A stretch of 64,000 nucleotides of DNA from Ruegeria arenilitoris (lineage in GTDB: Bacteria; Pseudomonadota; Alphaproteobacteria; Rhodobacterales; Rhodobacteraceae), in NCBI RefSeq assembly GCF_042675705.1, contig NZ_JBHTJJ010000001.1, one strand, 5' to 3'. The notes under the pieces are model-generated. The model was given only the letters and a program-made list of their open reading frames with translations. It ran no database searches and had not been told where the DNA came from. Below are positions 19,374-28,467 of the stretch, piece by piece. A program made the position numbers and the translations under genes. Within the stretch, counting starts at the first letter, position 1. Each line of letters starts with the position of its first letter.

Positions 19374-20470
19374 CCGAAACAGACAAGCGATACATGGCGC
19401 TGGCCCTGTCCTTGGGGCGGCGCGGACAAGGATCTTGCTGGCCCAACCCCGCGGTCGGATGTGTTCTGGTGAAAAACGGCCGGATCGTCGGGCGCGGGTG
19501 GACGCAGCCCGGCGGTCGCCCTCATGCGGAAACCGAGGCTCTGGCCCAGGCCAGCGAACAAGCGCGTGGCGCGACGGCTTATGTTTCGCTGGAGCCATGT
19601 TCGCATCACGGCAAGACGCCACCTTGTGCTCAGGCGTTGATCGACGCCGGAGTGGCCCGCGTGGTTTCGGCGATCGAGGACAGCGATCCGCGCGTCGCGG
19701 GGCAGGGTTTTGCCATGTTGCGCGATGCCGGGATTGAGGTCACGACCGGGGTTCTGAGCGATCAGGCGGCAATGGACCACGCGGGCTTTTTCATGAAGAC
19801 CGAGCAAGGCCGCCCGTTCGTGACGCTGAAACTCGCCAGCAGCTTTGATGGACGGATTGCAACCGAGACCGGGCAGAGCAAGTGGATCACCGGCCCCGAG
19901 GCCCGCCGGGCGGTGCACGCCATGCGTGCGCGGCACGATGCGGTGATGGTCGGCGCGGGCACCGCGCGGGCCGACGATCCTTCGCTGACGGTTCGTGATC
20001 TAGGTATCGACCGGCAACCCGTGCGTGTCGTGGTTTCACGTCACCTTGAATTGCCTTTGCTCAGCCAATTGGCCCGAACCGCCTCTGATATTCCCGTTTG
20101 GCTGTGCCATGGCCCGTCGCCCGATCCTGAGCGTGCCGCGGCGTGGCAGGGATTGGGCGCGCGGCTGATATCCTGCGCTTTGCAGGATCACCGGATCGAT
20201 GCTGCAGACATGCTGCACCAATTGGGGCAGGCCGGTCTGACCCGGGTATTCTGCGAGGGGGGCTCGGCTCTGGCTGCGTCCCTGCTGGCAAATGATCTGG
20301 TCGACGAGCTGGTCGGTTTCAGCGCGGGCTTGGCTATCGGAGCCGAGGGCTTGCCCGCCATTGGCGCCATGGGGCTTGAGGAATTGGGGGACGCGCCCCG
20401 CTTTTCGCTGGTCGAAACCCGGGACTTGGGTGGCGATGTCCTGCATGTCTGGCGCAGGCCGGTCCGCTAG
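19370..20470 (+). CDS. ribD: Bifunctional riboflavin biosynthesis protein RibD
   Basis: A protein of 366 residues that carries the deaminase and reductase steps of riboflavin synthesis. The deaminase zinc ligands are H52 (GGRPHAETEA), C77 and C86 (EPCSHHGKTPPC). The reductase domain starts near residue 150 (FVTLKLASSFDGRIAT) and binds NADPH. The start is a GTG that overlaps the nrdR stop. It ends 9 bases before the convergent kpsC gene. The next rib gene on this strand lies 4.7 kb away, beyond the capsule operon. Confidence 0.96.
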   Translation: MTETDKRYMALALSLGRRGQGSCWPNPAVGCVLVKNGRIVGRGWTQPGGRPHAETEALAQASEQARGATAYVSLEPCSHHGKTPPCAQALIDAGVARVVSAIEDSDPRVAGQGFAMLRDAGIEVTTGVLSDQAAMDHAGFFMKTEQGRPFVTLKLASSFDGRIATETGQSKWITGPEARRAVHAMRARHDAVMVGAGTARADDPSLTVRDLGIDRQPVRVVVSRHLELPLLSQLARTASDIPVWLCHGPSPDPERAAAWQGLGARLISCALQDHRIDAADMLHQLGQAGLTRVFCEGGSALAASLLANDLVDELVGFSAGLAIGAEGLPAIGAMGLEELGDAPRFSLVETRDLGGDVLHVWRRPVR

Positions 20471-20479
20471 CGGCGAGCC

Positions 20480-22480
20480 CTAGCGCCACAGGTTCGCATG
20501 TGTTGCAAAAGCCCCCTGAAGCTTAGCCAGCAGCCGAATTGCCGGCCCAGCTGGTGCAATCGGGCCATTCGTCAAACGGTCTGCGACAACCTCCGCCGGG
20601 CATGCGTCGCGCGTGACTGGATCGAAATACCGTGGATAGTCGATGAGTGTGGCGTAGGCCAGGCCCAGCACTGTCGGTCGTGCGCCTCGTCGCGCCGGGA
20701 CCGATCCAAGGTCGGTCGTCAGACCCCAGCCGGCGTAGAACGGAGCTCCAAGCGTAGTGACCTCTATCCCGCGCAGCAAAGCTTCGAACCCAAGCAGTGA
20801 GGTCATTGTCCAGACCTCATGAACCTCCGGCAGAACCAGTGCCGGATCCACATCATGGAGGACAACATCCGCCAGACCCTCGGCGTCCATTCGACCGTCT
20901 CGAAGCCCGGCCTCAACATCTGGGTGCGGTTTGTAGATCAGAACTGCGTCGGGATTGGCCGCGCGAGCGGTGCTCAGCAACTCGAGATTTGTGCGGACCG
21001 TGCTGGTACCCAACCGGATCGAGGCGTCGTCCTCTACCTGACCAGTTACAAGAATCCGGTGCCCGTCCGGCAGGGGCGGGCAGCTGTCGCCCGTATTGTA
21101 TTTGCTTAGTCCCGCCGCAGTGAGTTGGGTCACCAGCCGGCGTATCCGTATCTCCTGATCGGGTCGCAACTCTTCGCGAGCGGTGATCAGTTCTTCCAGA
21201 CGGCTGGGTCGGGTGGGGTCGTAGTAAATCCCAAGGTCGTCGGTCACTAGTGAAAGCGGGGGCACAAGGTTGGCCCCCAACCCGCGCGAGCGCAGAAAAC
21301 CGTCTTCGACGCGGACCACATCTTCGGCGTCCAGATCACGATTGCCCCAGACCATATGGGGTCTGTCGGACGCCGAGGGCCGTTCCGGCACGAAACGGAC
21401 TTTTTTCCACTTCCCGAAGGTTTGCTGAATATGCCTGCGTTTCCACAAGCGCATTCCAGACGCTGTCCAGCCGTGCCTGTCCTGTCGCCAGGCGCGGCTC
21501 TGGGCTTCAAGCGTATCCAGCACCGTTTCCAGCTCACACAGCTGGTCGCGATAGGGATCGTACCACGTCGGGTACAGTATCATGGCGGCAGCGAATAGTT
21601 GAGCGCGGGTCAGATTACGCTGACGGCGCGCCAGAGGCATCTCGTCCTGAGTCAGACCCCACCCAGCATAGAAGGGTTGCCCAAAAACCCTAGGTTTGTG
21701 ACCGGCCAGAATGGCCTCAAACCCCAGCTGCGAGGACAGGGTATAGACCCCGATCGCGCCTTCCAGCAACGACCAGGGGCTGATCTGATCCGCCAGCAGG
21801 GAGACACGGTCAGTTTCGTCATCCGCCGAGAAAAAACCGCGCCGATGACCCTGCAGTGTTTCCGGGTGGGTCTTGATGATCACACGCGCGCCGGGGTTTT
21901 CCTCTTGGGCGATGATCAGCATTTCGAGAAACCGCGCCGGGTCGCCCCGGCTTGCCGTAACCGCCGCATCGCCCTGTATCTGATCGACAACCAGTACATA
22001 GCCCGGATCCGGGGGCGCGATATCCGGGTCGCAGGCCGAATACTTGCTCAGGTGCGACTCCTTCAGCCGTGCGATCGCGCCGCGCGCCCGATCCAGCAGG
22101 GCGGTGTCATCCAGCGGGTGCGTGGCCAGCAGAGTTTCGAGGTCCGACGGCTGTGACGGATCGAAATGCATCGCACGTCGTTCCAGAAGCAGGCCCAGCG
22201 GCGGCTCGTGATCGCGTCCCGGCAGCAAGGATCGCAGGAAGGAATCCTCGACCCGCAACAGCGGGATATTCCGGTCCTTCGCAACTCGGGTTCCGCGGTG
22301 CGCGGTCGGGCTTTCGCCCCAGATGCCCACCATGTCGCCCGAACGCGGAAGCCCAACGCGAATGTCAAACCCCTCCAGCGACAGGATGCGTCGGACCCTG
22401 CGTTGGGTCAGAAACCCACCATTGTAGACATACAGGCGCGTTCGATCCTCGGCGTCCGCGGTGTCGGCGCCGGGTTTCAT
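20480..22480 (-). CDS. kpsC: Capsule polysaccharide beta-Kdo transferase KpsC
   Basis: A protein of 666 residues with a visible internal duplication, as known for KpsC. The halves share RVEDSFLRS / RVEDGFLRS, LSKYSACD / LSKYNTGD, IIKTHPE / IYKPHPD, and LGFEAILAG...FYAGWGLT / LGFEALLRG...FYAGWGLT. In characterised KpsC each half is a glycosyltransferase, and together they add alternating beta-linked Kdo residues to the lipid anchor of ABC-exported capsules. It is the last gene of a leftward operon after kpsS and the kpsD-like gene, 3 bases downstream of the latter. The ABC transporter genes kpsM and kpsT are not in this window. Confidence 0.93.
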   Translation of the reverse strand: MKPGADTADAEDRTRLYVYNGGFLTQRRVRRILSLEGFDIRVGLPRSGDMVGIWGESPTAHRGTRVAKDRNIPLLRVEDSFLRSLLPGRDHEPPLGLLLERRAMHFDPSQPSDLETLLATHPLDDTALLDRARGAIARLKESHLSKYSACDPDIAPPDPGYVLVVDQIQGDAAVTASRGDPARFLEMLIIAQEENPGARVIIKTHPETLQGHRRGFFSADDETDRVSLLADQISPWSLLEGAIGVYTLSSQLGFEAILAGHKPRVFGQPFYAGWGLTQDEMPLARRQRNLTRAQLFAAAMILYPTWYDPYRDQLCELETVLDTLEAQSRAWRQDRHGWTASGMRLWKRRHIQQTFGKWKKVRFVPERPSASDRPHMVWGNRDLDAEDVVRVEDGFLRSRGLGANLVPPLSLVTDDLGIYYDPTRPSRLEELITAREELRPDQEIRIRRLVTQLTAAGLSKYNTGDSCPPLPDGHRILVTGQVEDDASIRLGTSTVRTNLELLSTARAANPDAVLIYKPHPDVEAGLRDGRMDAEGLADVVLHDVDPALVLPEVHEVWTMTSLLGFEALLRGIEVTTLGAPFYAGWGLTTDLGSVPARRGARPTVLGLAYATLIDYPRYFDPVTRDACPAEVVADRLTNGPIAPAGPAIRLLAKLQGAFATHANLWR

Positions 22481-22483
22481 GCC

Positions 22484-23617
22484 TCAGTTTCCGGTCAGCG
22501 TGGCGACGTTTGCAACGGGTGTCAGACCACCGGCAATCAGCGAAATCGACTTGGTCCACTGTGCATAGGGGGCTTCGGTCACGTAAATCGTGTCGTCGTC
22601 GCGGATCACGAAATCACGTGCAACAAACAGACCGTTGGGCGCCGTGAGGTTCAGCAGGTAGATCACGCGTTGTTCGCCCTGAAGGTTCGCCTGGCCCAGC
22701 ACTTTGCGTGCAATGTCTTCGCGCTCGTCTCTCAGGACGAAGATACCTGTGGGATCCGAGGATAGCGATTGCAAGCCGCCGACCTGCGCCAGCGCTTCCA
22801 GCGCAGACAGATCCTGGCTGTCGAATGCGACGCGGGATTGCCCGCCCGTGGCCCCAAGCGCGATATACGACCGGGTGTCCTGTTCGACCAGGATGCGATC
22901 ACCGCCGCGCAGTGCGATGTCGGTTTCAGGATTGCGGAACAAATCGTCATACCACACGGTGCCACGCTGATTGCCGCGGATCACCGTGACCAGCGCAATA
23001 TCCGGGGCGACCGCCACGCCACCGGCCCTTGCAAGCATCGTCGACAAGGTGCGGGTCGGGCGCTCGATCGGGTAGATGCCGGAGGCGCCGATCGTGCCGG
23101 TAACCGAGACCGTCGCACCGTCACCCGCCACGCGGCGGATCTGAACCTGCGGATCAGGCGTCTGCTCGCGCAGCTTTTCTGCAATCAGCGAGCGAAGCTG
23201 CTCGGGCGTATTGCCCGAGGCGCGCAAGCGGCCGGCATAGGGCACGAAGATAAAGCCTTCGCTGTCGACCTGAACCTCGTCGAGATTGGTCGAAGGGCCG
23301 GTTTCGCCAGCCAGCAGACCGTCGTCGACGTTTTCCCAGATGGTCAGGCCAAGCACGTCGCCGGGACGAATGGTGTCGGATGTTACGCTTTGTGCTGACC
23401 GGAAGGCAGGCGGAAAACCAAACTGTGGAACCGCAGAGGTGACGTGGGCCACCCGGTCATCAACTTCGACCACGTGGGCGTTGCCGCCATTGACCGTCGA
23501 GCCCGCCAGAATTTCGGTTTTGTTCGGCCCTGCCTTGGGCAGTTGGCACGCTGTCAGAAGGCCAATGGCTGCAACAAGGGAAAACCCTCGTATCCATCGA
23601 GTAGGGAAACGCTGCAC
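22484..23617 (-). CDS. Polysaccharide export lipoprotein (Wza/KpsD-like)
   Basis: About 377 residues, an outer-membrane export component for capsule. From the GTG at 23617 the protein has a lipoprotein signal with core GFSLVAAIGLLTAC, so the lipid-bearing cysteine is about residue 24, and GAGG lies 9 bases upstream. An ATG at 23713 overlaps the kpsS stop (ATGA) but would put 32 extra residues before the signal, so I prefer the GTG. A poly-export domain follows (IRPGDVLGLTIWENV, VDSEGFIFVPYAG), then SLBB-like repeats with IALRGGDRILVEQD. It sits between kpsS and kpsC. Confidence 0.88.
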   Translation of the reverse strand: MQRFPTRWIRGFSLVAAIGLLTACQLPKAGPNKTEILAGSTVNGGNAHVVEVDDRVAHVTSAVPQFGFPPAFRSAQSVTSDTIRPGDVLGLTIWENVDDGLLAGETGPSTNLDEVQVDSEGFIFVPYAGRLRASGNTPEQLRSLIAEKLREQTPDPQVQIRRVAGDGATVSVTGTIGASGIYPIERPTRTLSTMLARAGGVAVAPDIALVTVIRGNQRGTVWYDDLFRNPETDIALRGGDRILVEQDTRSYIALGATGGQSRVAFDSQDLSALEALAQVGGLQSLSSDPTGIFVLRDEREDIARKVLGQANLQGEQRVIYLLNLTAPNGLFVARDFVIRDDDTIYVTEAPYAQWTKSISLIAGGLTPVANVATLTGN

Positions 23618-23709
23618 TGCCGAAATACCTCGAGTTTCGTATGTAGTCTTTTGGTTTGCGGCCAAACTAGCGGTTTCATACTTCAAGTTCCAGCCAGCCA
23701 AGCACCGTG

Positions 23710-25008
23710 TCATTCAACGATTTTCAACTGTGGCGTGATGGTCGCGATTCCGGTCAGCGCGGCCTGGTAAGGGTCACGGGCCTGCAGCATCATGTCAGCG
23801 ACCCGCCGCAGCAACTGGCGCCGTCCGCCGCGCGAGTAATAGCCGCCCGGCACCTGGCTGGTTTCCAACAGGAATTGGCGGTATGCCTGATAGGCTTCTG
23901 TGTCCGGCTTTTGCGGGTGCCTGAAGAACTCGTCAATCGTTTGATGTGAGACCAGTTCAGGCTTGTCGTAGACCGACTTGCCGAAGACACGCAGAGGGAT
24001 GCCACGCCACAGGGCCTGCTGTCCTGCGGTGGAATTGATGGTCAGGGCCGAGCTCGCGTGATCCAGTAGTCGCGCCAGCTTTCCGCCGGGCACGTAATGC
24101 ACGCGATCCGAGATGCCCAAAGCGCGCGCCTGTGCTTGGACGCGTCTTCTCAGCGGCTCGCGCTGGTTCTCAAGGGGATGTTCCTTGATGACGAGGCGGT
24201 GGTGGGACGGAGCGCCCTTGGCGAACCCCTCCATCACCGGGGTGATGAAATCGGCCATGCATGAAAAGTCCGAATGCGCCTGGACCGAACTGTCGTGCCC
24301 CAGTTGCAGCAGAACCAGATGATACGGGAACCCGCCGCGCCTTACGCGCCAGGTGGCGAGAACTCGCTGCAACCGATGAATCGGCATGAGCGCCAAACGT
24401 TTGAAATACAGTTTGAATTCCTTTGAGACAGGCACTTCTCGGTGCGGGCGGAAGTTTCGGTACCCGCGGTTCATACACAGAACGAACCAATGGTACAGAG
24501 CGCCGTAGAAAATGTGTTGCCGCATATCTCCCCAATGTGGCGGGGGTGGGGGCGTTTTGGCGCCCGAGCTTTGCAACGCCTGCTGCATCTGGGCGATTTC
24601 CAGATCCATCAGGCGAGAATGTCCGTTGGACCCATTGCGCTCATAGGTGACCCACCAAGGTCGAAGGTAACCTTCTTCGAACACATGAACTCGGATGCCG
24701 TGGTTTTGCGCCGTCCGGATCGCGTCGGCGTGCACCGGGCGAACATCGCCATAAAGCACGATGTCGGTAACACCGCGCGCAAGGATGATGTCCCTCAGGC
24801 TTTCCGGCCAGTCGTCGAGCCTGCCGCGATAGGGGATATAGCTGGCGCGATCGAACCAAAACGCCTGGTCCCCGGCATTGAACCCGACACGCCACACCTG
24901 CGCGCCAGCCGCGCGCAACATGCGACCCAAGCCGCTGAAGAACGGCCCATGCGGCCCCTGCAAAAACAGGAATACGCGACTGTCGGAGGTGACTTTCGGT
25001 TGCCTCAT
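23710..25008 (-). CDS. kpsS: Capsule polysaccharide biosynthesis protein KpsS
   Basis: A protein of about 432 residues that starts the lipid linker by adding the first Kdo to phosphatidylglycerol in characterised systems. Family blocks are FLQGPHGPFFSGLGRML, RVHVFEEGYLRPWWVTYE and INSTAGQQALWRGIPLRVFGKSVYD. I take the ATG at 25008. A TTG-initiated extension of 14 residues to 25050 is possible but unlikely. It is the first gene of the leftward capsule operon, and its stop overlaps a possible ATG of the next gene. Confidence 0.92.
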   Translation of the reverse strand: MRQPKVTSDSRVFLFLQGPHGPFFSGLGRMLRAAGAQVWRVGFNAGDQAFWFDRASYIPYRGRLDDWPESLRDIILARGVTDIVLYGDVRPVHADAIRTAQNHGIRVHVFEEGYLRPWWVTYERNGSNGHSRLMDLEIAQMQQALQSSGAKTPPPPPHWGDMRQHIFYGALYHWFVLCMNRGYRNFRPHREVPVSKEFKLYFKRLALMPIHRLQRVLATWRVRRGGFPYHLVLLQLGHDSSVQAHSDFSCMADFITPVMEGFAKGAPSHHRLVIKEHPLENQREPLRRRVQAQARALGISDRVHYVPGGKLARLLDHASSALTINSTAGQQALWRGIPLRVFGKSVYDKPELVSHQTIDEFFRHPQKPDTEAYQAYRQFLLETSQVPGGYYSRGGRRQLLRRVADMMLQARDPYQAALTGIATITPQLKIVE

Positions 25009-25160
25009 GGCAGATGCTCGAATTCTTGTTGCCCGTGTTTTATTGAACAAACTATGCCTTTTTGCAGCCAGCCGGGCAAGGCAGGGCTTGCTCCGCCCGC
25101 CACTTGGCCTTACCTCGGCGTGGATTGCATGGCACAGCTTAGGCGCAGAGGGTTAACGGA

Positions 25161-25748
25161 ATGTTCACTGGGATCGTCACCGATATCGGCACAATCATCG
25201 AGTTGGAGCAGCAGGGCGATCTGCGGGCGCGCATCCGGACAGGCTATGATACATCCGGCATAGATATTGGTGCGTCGATCGCCAGCGACGGGGTTTGCCT
25301 GACCGTCATCGCGCTGGGTGATGACTGGTACGATGTTCAGATCAGCGCCGAGACCGTTTCCAAAACCAATCTGGACGGCTGGAATGTGGGCTCAAGGGTC
25401 AACCTTGAACGGGCCTTGAAGGTGGGTGACGAATTGGGTGGCCATATCGTTTCGGGGCACGTCGATGGCGTCGCAGAGATCGTCGCGATGGCCGAAGAAG
25501 GCGACAGCACCCGCGTGACTCTGCGCGCGCCCAACGATTTGGCGCGCTTCATCGCGCCCAAGGGCTCGGTTGCTCTGAACGGCACTTCGCTTACGGTCAA
25601 CGATGTCGACGGTTGCGATTTCGGGATCAACTTCATTCCCCATACCAAAGAGGTGACGACCTGGGGCGCGGCGAAGGTCGGAGATCGGGTCAATCTGGAA
25701 ATCGACACGCTCGCCCGGTACGTGGCCCGTCTGGCCGAGGTTTCGTGA
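25161..25748 (+). CDS. ribE: Riboflavin synthase, alpha subunit type
   Basis: A protein of 195 residues that converts two lumazine molecules into riboflavin. It begins MFTGIVTDIG, the invariant start of the family. The two lumazine-binding domains carry GVCLTVI and VSGHVDG in the first, and LNGTSLTVNDVDG and INFIPHT in the second. The ribE-ribB-ribH-nusB block is contiguous on this strand. Confidence 0.97.
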   Translation: MFTGIVTDIGTIIELEQQGDLRARIRTGYDTSGIDIGASIASDGVCLTVIALGDDWYDVQISAETVSKTNLDGWNVGSRVNLERALKVGDELGGHIVSGHVDGVAEIVAMAEEGDSTRVTLRAPNDLARFIAPKGSVALNGTSLTVNDVDGCDFGINFIPHTKEVTTWGAAKVGDRVNLEIDTLARYVARLAEVS

Positions 25749-25864
25749 TCGCCAGCGAAGAAATTGCGTCGCGTTAGGTACGGCCCACTTCGTTTGCGGA
25801 CTGGCCTTTGTGCGCGCGCTGGTCTATCCCGCGATGCAACACCTGCTCTGTGAAAGGCTGCCCC

Positions 25865-26986
25865 ATGAGCTTTGAAACACCCGGACCGGTCGAGGCCCAA
25901 CTGCGCGACGCGATCAGCCCGATCGAAGAGATCATCGAAGAGGCGCGCCAGGGCCGGATGTACATATTGGTCGACCACGAGGACCGCGAGAACGAAGGCG
26001 ACCTGGTGATCCCGGCGGAATTCGCCGATGCCGAGGCGATCAATTTCATGGCCACTCATGGCCGCGGGCTGATCTGCCTGCCGATGACGGCCGAGCGGAT
26101 CGACCGGCTGGGCCTGCCGATGATGGCCGTGAACAACTCGTCGCGGCACGAAACCGCCTTTACCGTCTCGATCGAAGCACGCGAAGGCGTTAGCACCGGC
26201 ATTTCCGCCGCCGATCGGGCGCTGACCATCGCCACCGCGATCAACGAGCAGAACACCATGGCGCATCTGGCCACGCCCGGCCATGTCTTTCCGCTGCGCG
26301 CCAAGCGGGGCGGGGTGCTTGTACGCGCCGGCCACACCGAGGCCGCCGTGGACATTTCGCGCCTCGCCGGGTTGAACCCCTCGGGCGTGATCTGCGAGAT
26401 CATGAAGCCCGACGGCACCATGGCCCGGCTGCCCGATCTGGTCGAGTTCGCCAAGGAGCACGGTCTAAAGATCGGCACCATCAGCGACCTGATTTCGTAC
26501 CGCGCGCGCCACGACAATCTGGTGGTCGAGACCGCGCGCCGAATGGTCACGTCGGAATATGGCGGCGAGTGGGAGATGCGGATCTTCACCGATCAGACCC
26601 ACGGGATTGAGCATTTGGTGATGATCAAGGGCGACATCAGCACGCCCGAGCCCGTCCTGACCCGCACCCACGCGCTGCACGAGGCCTCGGACATTCTGGG
26701 TCTTGGCCCGAAATCGCCGCAGGAACTGCCGCGCGCGATGGAAAAGATTGCCGCCGAGGGGCGGGGCGTGGTCTGCCTGTTCCGCAACCCGCGCAACTCG
26801 TTGTACGCGGCCGAGGACGAAGGCCCGCGCACCATCAAGCAAACCGGTCTGGGCGCGCAGATCCTGTCCAAGATGGGTATAAAGGAACTGGTGCTGCTGA
26901 CCGACTCGCCGCAGACGAAATACCTGGGTCTGGACGCCTTTGGTCTGTCCATCGTCGGGACCCGCTCGATTTTCAAGGATGACTGA
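25865..26986 (+). CDS. ribB: 3,4-Dihydroxy-2-butanone 4-phosphate synthase fused to a degenerate GTP cyclohydrolase II domain
   Basis: A protein of 373 residues. The N-terminal half is RibB: the metal- and substrate-binding motif DHEDRENEGD starts at D37, with later GISAADRA and RAGHTEAAVD. The C-terminal half resembles GTP cyclohydrolase II (RibA), but the zinc cysteine cluster expected near its start is absent: GDISTPEPVLTRTHAL stands where the cysteine motif should be. Such forms are usually called RibBX and have only RibB activity, so a separate RibA should exist elsewhere. The ATG at 25865 gives the normal N-terminus. Confidence 0.9.
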   Translation: MSFETPGPVEAQLRDAISPIEEIIEEARQGRMYILVDHEDRENEGDLVIPAEFADAEAINFMATHGRGLICLPMTAERIDRLGLPMMAVNNSSRHETAFTVSIEAREGVSTGISAADRALTIATAINEQNTMAHLATPGHVFPLRAKRGGVLVRAGHTEAAVDISRLAGLNPSGVICEIMKPDGTMARLPDLVEFAKEHGLKIGTISDLISYRARHDNLVVETARRMVTSEYGGEWEMRIFTDQTHGIEHLVMIKGDISTPEPVLTRTHALHEASDILGLGPKSPQELPRAMEKIAAEGRGVVCLFRNPRNSLYAAEDEGPRTIKQTGLGAQILSKMGIKELVLLTDSPQTKYLGLDAFGLSIVGTRSIFKDD

Positions 26987-26988
26987 GC

Positions 26989-27540
26989 ATGGCTGAGCAA
27001 GACAAACACGGCGTTCTGCCGACCCCGAAATTCGAGGACCCGGTCAAGCTGCTGATCGTCGTGGCCCCGTTCTATCGCGCCATCGCCGACGACCTGGTTC
27101 GCGGTGCCAAGGCCGAAATCGAGGCCGCCGGCGGCAGCTGCGAGGTGGTCGAAGTGCCCGGTGCGCTCGAGATCCCGACGGCGATTGCCATGGCCGACCG
27201 CCAGTGCAACTTCGACGGCTATGTGGCGCTGGGTTGCGTGATCCGGGGCGAGACCACGCATTACGAAACCGTCTGCAACGATTCCAGCCGCGCAATCCAA
27301 CTGCTGGGCCTGCAGGGTCTGTGCATCGGCAACGGCATCCTGACGGTCGAGAATGACGCGCAGGCCGAAGTGCGTGCAAATCCGGAAAAAATGAACAAAG
27401 GTGGCGGCGCGGCGGCTGCGGCCTTGCATCTGATCGCACTCAGACGTAAGTGGGGCGCTTCGAAAAAGGGCGTCGGATTCAAGCCGCCGTCCGAGTCCAT
27501 CCTCGTGGCGGGCGACAGCAACGGATCAACGACAGCATGA
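26989..27540 (+). CDS. ribH: 6,7-Dimethyl-8-ribityllumazine synthase
   Basis: A protein of 183 residues, the penultimate enzyme of riboflavin synthesis. Family motifs are VPGALEIP and GCVIRGETTHYE, with the catalytic histidine H91. It starts 2 bases after ribB and its stop overlaps nusB in ATGA, so all three are one transcription unit. The C-terminus (GFKPPSESI...) extends about 30 residues past the core fold. Confidence 0.96.
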   Translation: MAEQDKHGVLPTPKFEDPVKLLIVVAPFYRAIADDLVRGAKAEIEAAGGSCEVVEVPGALEIPTAIAMADRQCNFDGYVALGCVIRGETTHYETVCNDSSRAIQLLGLQGLCIGNGILTVENDAQAEVRANPEKMNKGGGAAAAALHLIALRRKWGASKKGVGFKPPSESILVAGDSNGSTTA

Positions 27541-28019
27541 CCCAGACAGACACGCCGAAACCGGCAAGCCGGAAACGCCTGATGAAATCCGCCGCGCGGC
27601 TGTATGCCGTGCAGGCGCTGTTCCAGATGGAGCAGTCGGGCCAGACGACCGAGCAGGTGGTCAACGAGTTTCTGGATCACCGGTTCGGCGCGGTCTACGA
27701 GGGCGACGAGATGCTGGAAGGCGACAGCTCGGTCTTCCGCAAGCTGGTGGATGACGCGGTGAACTATCAGGCGCCGATCGACCAGATGACCGACCGGGCG
27801 CTGGTGGCCAAGTGGCCGATCTCGCGCATCGACCCAACCCTGCGGGCGCTGTTCCGCGCGGCCGGCGCCGAGCTGAGCCAGAGCGACACGCCGCCCAAGG
27901 TGGTCATCACCGAATTCGTCGACGTGGCGCGCGCCTTCTTCCCCGAAGGCAAGGAACCGAAATTCGTCAACGCGGTTCTGGACCACATGGCCCGCGAGGC
28001 CAAGCCCGAGGCGTTCTGA
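27537..28019 (+). CDS. nusB: Transcription antitermination factor NusB
   Basis: A protein of 160 residues that binds boxA RNA with NusE and supports antitermination of ribosomal RNA transcription. The helical NusB fold is visible from SAARLYAVQALFQMEQSG through ISRIDPTLRALFRAAGAEL to FVNAVLDHMAREA. The ATG overlaps the ribH stop. It is the last gene of the rib cluster. Confidence 0.96.
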   Translation: MTQTDTPKPASRKRLMKSAARLYAVQALFQMEQSGQTTEQVVNEFLDHRFGAVYEGDEMLEGDSSVFRKLVDDAVNYQAPIDQMTDRALVAKWPISRIDPTLRALFRAAGAELSQSDTPPKVVITEFVDVARAFFPEGKEPKFVNAVLDHMAREAKPEAF

Positions 28020-28086
28020 CGCGCCACGGGCGATTTTACCCGGCATGAAATTGCGCTAGACTCCTGTCGTGTGAAGGAGGTGCGTC

Positions 28087-28383
28087 ATGCCGAAACTGAT
28101 CCGTCTTTACATCACCCAGGTTGCACTGGGGTTTGTGATCTCGGCTGTATTTGTCGCGGTGCTGCTGCTGTTGAACGTGGCCAACCTGCGCCACCTCATC
28201 ACCGGGTCCGACATGGGCTTTATCGCTCTGATCATGATCTGGTTCATGAACGGGATCGTTTTTGCAGGCGTCCAATTCGCCTATGCGATCATGAGCATGG
28301 CCGAAAAGCCCAAAGGCCCTCGCGGAGGAACCCCGGTTGCGGTCAAGCTGGAACCTGTGCGCGTCGAAGCGCGCCGGTCGTGA
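28087..28383 (+). CDS. Small inner-membrane protein of unknown function
   Basis: A protein of 98 residues with two predicted membrane helices (about residues 8-30, VALGFVISAVFVAVLLLLNV, and 43-68, MGFIALIMIWFMNGIVFAGV). The tail is cytoplasmic, basic and proline-rich. AGGAGG lies 6 bases before the ATG. It follows nusB on the same strand. Similar proteins are found next to nusB in related bacteria as far as I recall, but no function is known to me. Confidence 0.8.
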   Translation: MPKLIRLYITQVALGFVISAVFVAVLLLLNVANLRHLITGSDMGFIALIMIWFMNGIVFAGVQFAYAIMSMAEKPKGPRGGTPVAVKLEPVRVEARRS

Positions 28384-28467
28384 TGGGTGGTTGCTGACGC
28401 TTGCAATTGGTCTGCCCCTGACATTTGATGCGCAAGCGTATCGAATTGTCCATGAAAGACCGTTTCC

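Noticed and set aside
25749..25864. A possible FMN riboswitch before ribB
   Set aside because: The gap is only 116 bases and lacks the conserved core of the FMN aptamer.
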